Below are positions 27,919 through 35,851 of a stretch of DNA of 64,000 nt, one piece after another (the stretch's first letter is position 1; every line of letters starts with the position of its first letter). The stretch comes from Aquimarina agarilytica ZC1 (GTDB lineage: Bacteria > Bacteroidota > Bacteroidia > Flavobacteriales > Flavobacteriaceae). Under the pieces are notes generated by a model. It saw nothing but the letters and a program-made list of their open reading frames with translations. It searched no databases and was not told the origin of the DNA. Both the position numbers and the translations under genes were made by a program. Location: NCBI RefSeq assembly GCF_000255455.1, contig NZ_JH621257.1, positions 1 through 64,000 on the forward strand. Reading direction: 5' to 3'.

Positions 27919-29463
27919 CTATGAATACTGTTTCCCTTTCCTTTTAAAAAGCTTGGTGATTTTACCTACTAACAACTCTTCCGAAAAAGGTTTTGCTAAA
28001 AATGAATCAATACCATTTATAGCACATAAATTTTCGATATTTAGTGTTTTAATTGCGGATATTCCTAAAATAGGCACGTCTTTTATAAACTCGTCCGCAT
28101 AGTCTTTTCTGATTTTTAGTGCCAAATCAAAACCGGACATTCCCGACAATTTTATATCTAGAATAAGTAAATCATAAGTCCTGTTTTCTATTGCTTTTAT
28201 TGCTTCTTCAGCAGATGAAACTACATCCACAAAAAAACAGCCTTGGTTTAATAGCAAACGGGTAATTAAATATTGCGTACTTCTTTTATTTTCTACTACA
28301 AGTACTCTAAATCGTCCTGACTTAGGCGCTTTTAGTTTAGCCACCTTTGCTACCTCTTCTTCTTGATTGCCTGTATCATGCCTTAAACTAATATCCAATG
28401 TAAACTTTGTTCCCTTTCCGGGTTCACTTTCCACTTCAACAGAGCCATTCATTAGGTGCACTAAATTTTTGACCACATGGAGACCTAAACCAGATCCTTC
28501 CCCTTTATCATTATGCTGAACAAAAGCTTCAAAAATAGAGACCTGATTTTCTTTTTCAATTCCAATACCAGAATCTTCAATCTCAAATTGTACAATCTGC
28601 TTTTTGTATTTCCCTCCTTTTTTAGAAACTTTAAATTGAACAAAGCCTTTTTCTGTATACTTAAATGCGTTGTTCAGTAAATTATTTACAATTTGATATA
28701 TCCTTGTTTTATCTCCATACATTTGAGCATTAAGTTTGGAATCAATACTCACCTTAAACTCAAGTGCATTTTCTGCCGCTATATGTTTATACGAATCTAC
28801 TATGGATTCTATCAACTCTATTAAATCAAAAGGTTCTTCCAGTAATTTAAATGTTCCTGTTTCAATTTTAGAAAGATCGAGCATATCACCAAAAATACGT
28901 TCTAAATGTTCACTTTCTCTTAATATAATTTGAACTAGTTCCTCTTGCTCGTAACTTAAATCTGTTTTTTTAAGCAAATCCAAAAATCCTTTTATGGATG
29001 TAATAGGCGTACTTACCTCATGATTTATGTTTGCTATAAAATCATTTTTAAATGATTCTTTTTCTAAAAGTAATTTGTTAGAAAATGCTAATTCCTGACT
29101 CCTTATTATTGACTCATTCCGCTCTTGAGAAATTTTATTCAACTCTTTATAAGTAAGCGTATAATCAAATATGACTATGTGTATTTCGGCTAAATCAATG
29201 GTAATATTAACGTCACAGATTCTATCATCAGACACCTGATCCATTGCTAAATGCACACACGGAAAACTAAATTCATTATCCGTGGGTGTATACGTTTGTA
29301 ATAAACCTTTAATTACTTCAAAAAAAGGATGCAATTCATAAATTACGTCCCCTTCATTAATAGTATTAAATAAGTTTGCATCCGTAAAGGATACAATCCC
29401 TTTATGATTAATTGTAATTAACTGGACTTTATCATTAAATTTTTTCTTATTCAAATCACTCAT
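27919..29463 (-). CDS. Cytosolic hybrid histidine kinase (HisKA-HATPase-REC)
   Basis: 514 residues, no membrane helix. Residues 15-105 are a PAS-like sensor (HKGIVSFTDANLFNTINEGD). A coiled linker (105-140) leads to HisKA with NHEVSTPITSIKG and phospho-acceptor H148. The ATPase domain has the N box NLLNNAFKYT (261-270), DSGIGI (297-302) and GSGLGLHVV (323-331). A receiver domain (about 385-510) carries phospho-acceptor D436 in LILDIKLSG and the switch KPF. One of the two usual acidic residues at its start is replaced (VVEN). It is the last gene of a four-gene operon, 12 bases after a Ras-like GTPase, so it may act as output or input of that switch. No response regulator with a DNA-binding domain is nearby. 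Confidence 0.93.
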   Translation of the reverse strand: MSDLNKKKFNDKVQLITINHKGIVSFTDANLFNTINEGDVIYELHPFFEVIKGLLQTYTPTDNEFSFPCVHLAMDQVSDDRICDVNITIDLAEIHIVIFDYTLTYKELNKISQERNESIIRSQELAFSNKLLLEKESFKNDFIANINHEVSTPITSIKGFLDLLKKTDLSYEQEELVQIILRESEHLERIFGDMLDLSKIETGTFKLLEEPFDLIELIESIVDSYKHIAAENALEFKVSIDSKLNAQMYGDKTRIYQIVNNLLNNAFKYTEKGFVQFKVSKKGGKYKKQIVQFEIEDSGIGIEKENQVSIFEAFVQHNDKGEGSGLGLHVVKNLVHLMNGSVEVESEPGKGTKFTLDISLRHDTGNQEEEVAKVAKLKAPKSGRFRVLVVENKRSTQYLITRLLLNQGCFFVDVVSSAEEAIKAIENRTYDLLILDIKLSGMSGFDLALKIRKDYADEFIKDVPILGISAIKTLNIENLCAINGIDSFLAKPFSEELLVGKITKLFKRKGKQYS

Positions 29464-29475
29464 AAAACAAAAAAT

Positions 29476-29970
29476 TTAATTAGTTAAATCAACTGCAATT
29501 TCAACAAACAACTCAGCTACATTTTCTCCTGTTTTGGCACTTGTCAAGCAATCATAATTCACATTATGTTCTTCTAAACTTTTTTTAACCCGTTTTAAAG
29601 CTACCGTATCTAATTTATTCCCTATAATTTTTATGAGCACATTAGGATAGTTCTTTTTTAAAAAATCAATTTGTTCATTGATATTTTTATAAGTATCGAT
29701 TCGCGTTAAATCAAACACATATATAAAGGCATGAGATCCTAACAAATAAGAACTTCTACTTTGCGAAATTTCTTCATGCCCTTCAGTATCCCACAAAATC
29801 ATGGATAAAGCTGTCCCATTATCCATCTGTATTACTTTTTTTTGAATCTGTACTCCTAAGGTCGATTTGTAATCTTCCGAAAAAGCATCATCAATAAACC
29901 GACGAAATAACGAAGTTTTACCTACTCCAAAAGGGCCTACTAAGGCAATTTTTTTAGACAATTTGCTCAC
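29476..29970 (-). CDS. Ras-like small GTPase
   Basis: 164 residues, a single G domain without extensions. P-loop GPFGVGKTS (12-20), switch I STLGV with T37, G3 WDTEGHE (60-66), G4 NKLD (118-121), G5 SAK (144-146). This layout matches Rab/Rho-like bacterial GTPases rather than the Era/TrmE group. The residue matching Ras Q61 is a histidine (H65), which may give slow hydrolysis and a need for a GTPase-activating partner. It starts with GTG at 29970 inside the upstream gene (17-base overlap), so translation is coupled to the roadblock/longin-like partner. Confidence 0.92.
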   Translation of the reverse strand: MSKLSKKIALVGPFGVGKTSLFRRFIDDAFSEDYKSTLGVQIQKKVIQMDNGTALSMILWDTEGHEEISQSRSSYLLGSHAFIYVFDLTRIDTYKNINEQIDFLKKNYPNVLIKIIGNKLDTVALKRVKKSLEEHNVNYDCLTSAKTGENVAELFVEIAVDLTN

Positions 29971-30769
29971 TAAAATATATTTTTAAACGTGATGAAAATA
30001 CTTCACTATTATTAATTTCTTCTTTTGAAATCCCTTTTTCGGCAAAATCTAAGATTTTATCTTCTAAAATATCCTTAAACTCATTGGTATATGTTCCATT
30101 GACCACAGCAGTTACATAATAATTATGAAAACTTTGAATGTGAAGCGTGTACAGTTCATAGGAAATGGTTTCCAAATTCTGTCCTCCCAACTTAAAAGCA
30201 TCCTCTACAAAACTTTTTATAGCCGTTAACATCCCTGCAATCAAATCATCATCCATGGTGTCATATTCCTCTTTTGCATATTTAGCCACCAGTAATCCAG
30301 ATGCTTTTTCTATAACAAAAATTTGCAAGACATTCGCCTCGTTGGAACTTGCTATAATTTCATTAGCTATATCTTTTTTACCAAACTTACTCCTAAAAAA
30401 ATTCTTGAATGAAAAAGCTTTTTTCAATTGCTTATTAATTCTTTCATTAAGTAATTTAATTTCGTTGGCAATGTATTTCTTGATCATTTTCCCTATAATA
30501 GGAAATAAGGCTTCAACTACTGCATCTTGAGAATTCTTAATTTCTGCTTTTAAAGCACTTGTTATAACTGGTGATAGTTTTTGAGGCATATCATCAATCA
30601 ACTTTTTAATCTTTTTGTCTATTAAAGGATCTACCTTTTGGGACAATTCTAATGGTTCGTTTAAAGTACTAGATAGCTTCTCTACATCAGCAATCAAAGA
30701 GTCTGTAACCTCTTTTGTATCTGCTAGTAGAATTTTTTTAAGCAGTTTTAGTCGCTCATTTTGCTCCAT
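29954..30769 (-). CDS. Coiled-coil plus roadblock/longin-like domain protein, GTPase partner
   Basis: 271 residues from the ATG at 30769 (a TTG three codons earlier is the other choice). Residues 1-120 are helical and charged, likely coiled coil (LIDDMPQKLSPVITSALKAE). Residues about 145-245 look like a roadblock/longin fold: LQIFVIEKASGLLVAKYAKE, then DDDLIAGMLTAIKSFVEDAF, then YELYTLHIQ and NYYVTAVVNGTY. This strand-helix-strand order is that of MglB-type regulators of small GTPases. No OmpA peptidoglycan-binding motif is present. It overlaps the GTPase gene by 17 bases and follows the coiled-coil gene by 16 bases. Likely a GAP or effector for that GTPase; this is inference. Confidence 0.7.
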   Translation of the reverse strand: MEQNERLKLLKKILLADTKEVTDSLIADVEKLSSTLNEPLELSQKVDPLIDKKIKKLIDDMPQKLSPVITSALKAEIKNSQDAVVEALFPIIGKMIKKYIANEIKLLNERINKQLKKAFSFKNFFRSKFGKKDIANEIIASSNEANVLQIFVIEKASGLLVAKYAKEEYDTMDDDLIAGMLTAIKSFVEDAFKLGGQNLETISYELYTLHIQSFHNYYVTAVVNGTYTNEFKDILEDKILDFAEKGISKEEINNSEVFSSRLKIYFSEQIV

Positions 30770-30785
30770 TATAATCAATTATTGA

Positions 30786-31142
30786 TTACTCACTAATTTG
30801 ATTCCCTAATTTCACCAAAAGTTGACCTAATGCTTTTTTATCTACTTTTTTGGCTTCTAAATCTTCTGCTTTGTCAGCAATAGACCCTTCTAATTCAGTA
30901 ATTCTAATATTTAGATCTGTACTTAGATTATCAATCAGACCGTTTAATTCTTTTCGGGTTTCTTCTATAAAATCCTTAAGCTCATCTCTTTTTTGAGCAA
31001 TTTCTTTTTTTAAGGAATCAAACTCCGAATCATAAGCTTGTATATTCTCCCCAAAAATCAAATTCTTGATAGCTTCAATTTTTGACCCGGCATCTAGAGC
31101 ACCATTAGGGGGAGTTTCAGTTTCAATATTATTTTTAGACAT
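30786..31142 (-). CDS. Small coiled-coil protein of the GTPase operon
   Basis: 118 residues, soluble. Residues 40-105 are almost entirely heptad-like and charged (FDSLKKEIAQKRDELKDFIE, ELNGLIDNLSTDLNIRITEL). A basic segment KKVDKKALGQLLVKLGNQIS ends it. No enzymatic motif is visible. It is the first gene of the operon. Near-consensus -7 boxes (TATCTTTA, twice) lie about 40-75 bases upstream. It may act as a scaffold or tether for the roadblock-like protein. Confidence 0.7.
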   Translation of the reverse strand: MSKNNIETETPPNGALDAGSKIEAIKNLIFGENIQAYDSEFDSLKKEIAQKRDELKDFIEETRKELNGLIDNLSTDLNIRITELEGSIADKAEDLEAKKVDKKALGQLLVKLGNQISE

Positions 31143-31255
31143 GATATTTATTGAATTCAGTGTTGGCTACTTCTTTGTAAAGATAGCATTTTCTTACATA
31201 AAGATACGAAACTCTAAATCCTTAACTAAAGTTTTATCAATTAGGTTAAGTTACG

Positions 31256-31263
31256 TAAATTTG
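31256..31263 (+). promoter_or_regulatory. -7 promoter box TAAATTTG for lysC
   Basis: Perfect TAnnTTTG match, 57 bases before the aspartate kinase ATG; GTTTT at about 31231-31235 could be the -33 element (spacing 20). Confidence 0.55.
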
Positions 31264-31320
31264 ATGCTAAATTTTTTAAAACAAATATCAAGCCAAATAA
31301 TCGCTTGAAACAAAAAAAGC

Positions 31321-32574
31321 ATGAGAGTATTTAAATTTGGAGGTGCATCTGTTAAAGACGCTGCAGGAGTTAAAAATGTAGTAAGTGTATTAGAAAAAGT
31401 GGGACACAAAAACACACTTGTTGTAGTCTCTGCTATGGGAAAAACAACAAATGCTTTGGAAGTCGTTATTGAACAATACCGAGACAAAAACCCTGAACTT
31501 ACCAACAGTATCAAGGCATTAAAAGAAAGTCATGCGAGTATTTTAACAGATCTATTTAAAAGTAATCAGCACCCTATTTTTAACAAAATCAATGCTATTT
31601 TTGATGATTTAGAAACACTTTTGCAACGTAATAAGTCTCCTAAATACGACTATATATACGACCAAGTAGTAAGCTATGGTGAAATTATTTCCACCACAAT
31701 TTTAAGTAATTTCCTTACATTTAAAGGACTTGAAAACGATTGGCTAGACGCCCGTACTCTTGTTAAAACCGATAGCACTTATAGAGATGCTAAAGTTGAT
31801 TGGGAAACTACTCAAACAGCAATTACCAATAGTGTTAATAAACAAAACTTAAGTATCACTCAAGGTTTTATTGGCGCCGATACTAATAATTTTACAACAA
31901 CCCTTGGACGAGAAGGAAGTGATTACTCTGCTGCTATTTTTGCTTATTGTTTAAACGCAGAAAGTGTAAGCATTTGGAAAGATGTAGATGGCGTATTAAA
32001 TGGCGACCCACGAGTTTTTGAAAACACGAAATTATTGAATCAAATATCCTACGAAGAAGCAATTGAATTAGCTTTTTATGGTGCCTCTGTAATTCACCCA
32101 AAAACACTACAACCTTTACAACAAAAAGAAATCCCTTTATATGTAAAATCTTTTATTCATCCAGAAAACCCCGGAACTGCCGTTAGCAAAGGACAAACGT
32201 TGGAACCTTTTATCCCTTGTTTTATAGTTAAAAAGAATCAAGTTTTAATTTCACTTTCATCATTAGACTTTTCATTTATTGTTGAAGAAAATATAAGTGA
32301 AATTTTTAGCCTTTTTCACAAGTACCAGATTAAAGTGGACTTAATTCAAAATTCCGCTATTAGTTTTGCCGTATGTGTGGATAACAAATTTGGTCATTTA
32401 CAGGAGCTGATTACCGAACTTAAGGCTAAATTTAAAGTTACTTTTGAAGAAAACGTATCCCTTTACACCATAAGACATTTTGATAAAGCTGCTGCGGAAG
32501 GCTTAGAAAAAGGAAAAAACATATTACTAAAACAACTAGGTACTGAAACCTACCAAATTGTAACCAAAGAATAA
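31321..32574 (+). CDS. lysC: Aspartate kinase (monofunctional)
   Basis: 417 residues. It phosphorylates aspartate with ATP, the first step to lysine, threonine, methionine and diaminopimelate. N-terminal KFGGASVKD (usual KFGGTSV), VVSAMGKTTN, and GREGSDYSAAIFA with KDVDGVLNGDPR mark the kinase domain. The C-terminal 120 residues are two ACT-type regulatory domains (FSLFHKYQIKVDLIQNSAIS), so feedback control is likely. There is no homoserine dehydrogenase fusion. It has its own promoter and is divergent from the GTPase operon. Confidence 0.95.
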   Translation: MRVFKFGGASVKDAAGVKNVVSVLEKVGHKNTLVVVSAMGKTTNALEVVIEQYRDKNPELTNSIKALKESHASILTDLFKSNQHPIFNKINAIFDDLETLLQRNKSPKYDYIYDQVVSYGEIISTTILSNFLTFKGLENDWLDARTLVKTDSTYRDAKVDWETTQTAITNSVNKQNLSITQGFIGADTNNFTTTLGREGSDYSAAIFAYCLNAESVSIWKDVDGVLNGDPRVFENTKLLNQISYEEAIELAFYGASVIHPKTLQPLQQKEIPLYVKSFIHPENPGTAVSKGQTLEPFIPCFIVKKNQVLISLSSLDFSFIVEENISEIFSLFHKYQIKVDLIQNSAISFAVCVDNKFGHLQELITELKAKFKVTFEENVSLYTIRHFDKAAAEGLEKGKNILLKQLGTETYQIVTKE

Positions 32575-32647
32575 GCTTGAATTAACACATTAATAAAATA
32601 CGACACTTACATTTATCGGCTTTAATTTCTCTAATTAATCTCTTTAA

Positions 32648-34417
32648 ATGAGTCTAGTAACTATTAATGACATATCAAAACTACTACATATTACAAAGCT
32701 TGGACCAATTGGTAGACTTATCAGTTGGTTCATTCTTAAAGTGACACGTATTAGTAAAATTAATAAGCGATATTTAAAAAATAAACACCTATCCTGCCAA
32801 AATTTTATTGATATCACTTTAAAGGAATACAAAATCACCTACCGTATTCCTAAAAAAGATTTAAAAAACATACCAGAACAAGGTCCTTTTGTTACCATTT
32901 CAAATCATCCTTTTGGAGGAATTGAAGGCTTGATTATACTCAAAACACTTCATAAAAAAAGACCCGATTACAAAGCCATTGCCAACTTTTTATTACAACG
33001 CGTTGAACCTTTGTCGGAATCCATAATTGCTGTAAATCCATTTGAAAACCATAAAGACAAAAAATCAAGTCTCGGCGGACTTAAAGAAGCTATTTTTCAC
33101 CTAAAAGAAGGTAAATGTTTTGGTGTTTTCCCTGCTGGAGAAGTAAGCAATATAAAAAACGGCAATCAATACATTGACAAACCATGGAATGATGGAGTGA
33201 TGCGATTAATTAGAAGAGCTAAAGTCCCCGTTATTCCTTTTTATTTTCATGGAAAGAATAGCGCCCTTTTTTACAAACTAGCCGCCATACATCCACTATT
33301 ACAAAGTGCCAAATTGCCTAGTGAATTATTCAGTCAAAAAAACAAACTAATAAAAATACGTATTGGCAAACCTATTAGCGTAAAAAAGCAGCAAAACTAT
33401 ACCGACATTAATGAATACAACACTTTTTTACGTAAAAAGACCTATATACTTGCTAAATCATTTGATAAAAAAAAGCCATTAAACAGAATACAAAAAAAAG
33501 TTTCTATAAAGAAAGTAAAGAATATTGCTTTGCCTATTAAAAAAGAAACTATTCTCGAAGAAATAGAAAACTGTAGCATAAAACAACTTTGTATTTATCA
33601 AAACGAAGGTTTTAAAATGTTTTTAGCCACTAAAAAAGATATCCCTAATATTTTAATCGAAATTGGGCGTCTACGCGAAATTACATACCGAACTATTGGC
33701 GAAGGCACTAACCAAGCTATTGATTTAGATAAATACGACAATTATTACCATCATCTTTTTTTGTGGGACAATAACAATAAAGAACTTGTCGGTGCTTATC
33801 GTATGGGAATTGGAAGTGAAATTTTAGCTACACATGGTATTAAAGGCTTTTATTTACATCGTTTGTTTAGATTTGAGCCCGAATTACATGCCATGATGGG
33901 AAAATCCATTGAAATGGGCAGAGCCTTTATAAGAAATGAATATCAAAAAAAACCTTTGCCTCTTTTTTTACTCTGGAAAGGCATAATGCATTGTACGCTT
34001 AAATTTCCAAATCATGATTTTTTGATTGGAGGAGTGACTATAAGCAATCAATTTAGTACATTCTCCATGTCCCTTATGGTCGAATTTATGAAATCTAATT
34101 ATTACGACCCTATAATTGCTCAATTTGTTAGACCAAAAAAAGAATACAAGGTAAAACTAACCGATACCGATAAAGGTTTTGTTTTTGAAGCTTCGGAAAA
34201 CAGCCTTAAACAGCTTGAAGAATTTATCGCAGATATTGAACCAGAAGGATTACGCATTCCTGTACTCCTAAAAAAATACGTCAAACAAAACGCAAAAGTT
34301 ATTGCCTTTAACGTGGATCCACTGTTTAACAATGCTGTTGATGGATTAATGTACATTAAAATAAGTGACCTTCCCGAAAGCACCGTTAAACCTTTGCTTC
34401 AACAAACTAAAATTTAA
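32648..34417 (+). CDS. olsF: Bifunctional ornithine-lipid synthase, OlsF-like
   Basis: 589 residues with two acyltransferase domains. The N-terminal half (about 50-280) is a PlsC-type O-acyltransferase: SNHPFGGIEG (85-94), where E replaces the D of HxxxxD, and FPAGEVS. The C-terminal half (about 315-540) is an OlsB-type N-acyltransferase: ELVGAYRMGIG, KGFYLHRLFRFEPEL, SIEMGRAFIRNEYQ. This order matches OlsF, the bifunctional enzyme known from Flavobacterium and Serratia that makes phosphate-free ornithine lipids from ornithine and acyl carriers. Membrane-associated. It follows lysC by 73 bases, perhaps with its own promoter. Confidence 0.88.
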   Translation: MSLVTINDISKLLHITKLGPIGRLISWFILKVTRISKINKRYLKNKHLSCQNFIDITLKEYKITYRIPKKDLKNIPEQGPFVTISNHPFGGIEGLIILKTLHKKRPDYKAIANFLLQRVEPLSESIIAVNPFENHKDKKSSLGGLKEAIFHLKEGKCFGVFPAGEVSNIKNGNQYIDKPWNDGVMRLIRRAKVPVIPFYFHGKNSALFYKLAAIHPLLQSAKLPSELFSQKNKLIKIRIGKPISVKKQQNYTDINEYNTFLRKKTYILAKSFDKKKPLNRIQKKVSIKKVKNIALPIKKETILEEIENCSIKQLCIYQNEGFKMFLATKKDIPNILIEIGRLREITYRTIGEGTNQAIDLDKYDNYYHHLFLWDNNNKELVGAYRMGIGSEILATHGIKGFYLHRLFRFEPELHAMMGKSIEMGRAFIRNEYQKKPLPLFLLWKGIMHCTLKFPNHDFLIGGVTISNQFSTFSMSLMVEFMKSNYYDPIIAQFVRPKKEYKVKLTDTDKGFVFEASENSLKQLEEFIADIEPEGLRIPVLLKKYVKQNAKVIAFNVDPLFNNAVDGLMYIKISDLPESTVKPLLQQTKI

Positions 34418-34448
34418 TCCATTACCCATTTCCTTAAACTCATTATAC

Positions 34449-34527
34449 AACCTGTATTATGCAGTGAAACCTTTGACTTTACAGAGATTTTGATTCGTAA
34501 TAGATTTTCTAAGTCATAGCACAGGTT
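34449..34527. repeat. Palindromic element, copy E
   Basis: AACCTGTATTATGC (from 34449) and its inverted partner ending CATAGCACAGGTT (to 34527) flank a core with GATTCGTAATAGATTTTCTAAG. In reverse complement the core reads CTTAGAAAATCTATTACG, close to the cores of copies A-D. It lies 31 bases after the olsF stop codon. Differences between the arms are again transitions. Confidence 0.55.
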
Positions 34528-34682
34528 TAACCTAAGCTTTTCTTTTATTCTAATTTAAACTCCTCATCTATACATAAAATATTATTTCTCATTACTTTAA
34601 CGCTAATAATCAGAAAAAATATAATTTTTCTTGTTAAGTTTAACATATCATAGCGACAGTATACCTATTAATAATTACAAAA

Positions 34683-35159
34683 ATGTCTTTTAAAATAACT
34701 TTTCTGTTACTTCTTTCGGTTATATTTAACCTTAACGAAGGAAGAATTTTTATTTCTGAAAGTTTCCCCTCGGGACAAAAAAAAGCTGAAGGCTGGATGA
34801 TGAACTCAAAAAAAATGGATTATTGGCATTATTTCTACGAAAATGGAAATGTGAAATCCAAAGGGAATTACACCAATAATTTAAAAAATGGCTACTGGTT
34901 TTTTTACAACACTAACGGCAACCTTAGCAAAGAAGGACATTTCACTAACGATATTCCTACTAAATGGTGGGTTTATCACAATACAAACAACCATTCAAAA
35001 GAAAAATGCTTGTACCAAAGTGACGGGACAACACGTTTCTGTTTAGTATACAACAACAAACAACTCGTAAAAGCCTGTAAATATCGAAATGATATTTTTT
35101 TACAACAATGGACAAGCATTAGTAGTTTTAAGCGCGATAACCCTCATTTTTCATTTTGA
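34683..35159 (+). CDS. MORN-repeat protein
   Basis: 158 residues with a hydrophobic N-terminus (MSFKITFLLLLSVIFNL), probably a signal peptide. It has two or three MORN_2-type repeats: YWHYFYENGNVKSKGNYTNN, LKNGYWFFYNTNGNLSKEGH, and TKWWVYHNTNNHSKEKC. MORN repeats form beta-hairpin surfaces, often for protein or lipid contact. It overlaps the next glycosyltransferase gene by 4 bases (TTGA), so it belongs to that operon. Its part in glycan or lipid transfer is unknown. Confidence 0.75.
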   Translation: MSFKITFLLLLSVIFNLNEGRIFISESFPSGQKKAEGWMMNSKKMDYWHYFYENGNVKSKGNYTNNLKNGYWFFYNTNGNLSKEGHFTNDIPTKWWVYHNTNNHSKEKCLYQSDGTTRFCLVYNNKQLVKACKYRNDIFLQQWTSISSFKRDNPHFSF

Positions 35160-35848
35160 AATATCCCCAAATAAAAGTAATTATTCCTGCTATTAATGAG
35201 GAAGACTCCATTCCAAAAGTAATTGCCGAAATACCTAATATTGTTTCTGAAATTATTGTAGTTAATAATGGCTCCACAGACAAAACTGCCGAAGTAGCAA
35301 AAAAAGCTGGAGCTACAGTAATGACCGAACCAAATAAAGGCTATGGCAATGCTTGCTTAAAAGGATTACAGTATATAGCCGAACTTGACACTCCTCCAGA
35401 TATTGTTGTTTTTTTAGATGGTGATTATAGTGATTACCCTCAAGAAATGATTAATATATTAGCCCCTATTATAAATAAGGATATAGACCTTGTTATAGGA
35501 GCTCGCGTTAGTGAATACCGCGAAAAAGGATCCATGACACTACCACAACGATTTGGTAACTGGCTGGCTACTTTTTTAATGCGTATACTGTTTAAATCGA
35601 CCTTTACTGATTTGGGTCCTTTTAGAGCAATTAAATATAATAAGTTAGTTTTACTACAAATGGAAGACAAAACTTATGGTTGGACAGTAGAAATGCAATT
35701 AAAAGCATTACGACAAAAACTAACCTACGCGGAAGTGCCAGTTCACTACAAAAAACGAATTGGAGTTTCAAAAGTGAGTGGCACGATTAAAGGTGCTATA
35801 TTTGCGGGCATTAAAATACTAAGTTGGATTTTTAAATACAGTTTTTAA
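35156..35848 (+). CDS. Family 2 glycosyltransferase, dolichyl-phosphate-mannose-synthase-like
   Basis: 230 residues. Begins KYPQIKVIIPAINEEDSIPK and has VVNNGSTDKTAEVAKKAG, VVFLDGDYSDYP (the DxD metal site) and TDLGPFRAIKY, all as in GT2 synthases that load a sugar onto polyprenyl phosphate. No membrane helix is seen. The only start that fits is TTG at 35156, which overlaps the MORN stop codon (TTGA); an internal ATG would remove the sugar-nucleotide-binding strand. It probably makes a polyprenyl-P-sugar donor for the GT-C enzyme two genes on. Confidence 0.88.
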   Translation: MKYPQIKVIIPAINEEDSIPKVIAEIPNIVSEIIVVNNGSTDKTAEVAKKAGATVMTEPNKGYGNACLKGLQYIAELDTPPDIVVFLDGDYSDYPQEMINILAPIINKDIDLVIGARVSEYREKGSMTLPQRFGNWLATFLMRILFKSTFTDLGPFRAIKYNKLVLLQMEDKTYGWTVEMQLKALRQKLTYAEVPVHYKKRIGVSKVSGTIKGAIFAGIKILSWIFKYSF

Positions 35849-35851
35849 CAT

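Noticed and set aside
29954-30769. OmpA-type cell-envelope protein
   Set aside because: No signal peptide, barrel strands or peptidoglycan-binding motif is visible; the C-terminal half fits a roadblock/longin-like pattern.
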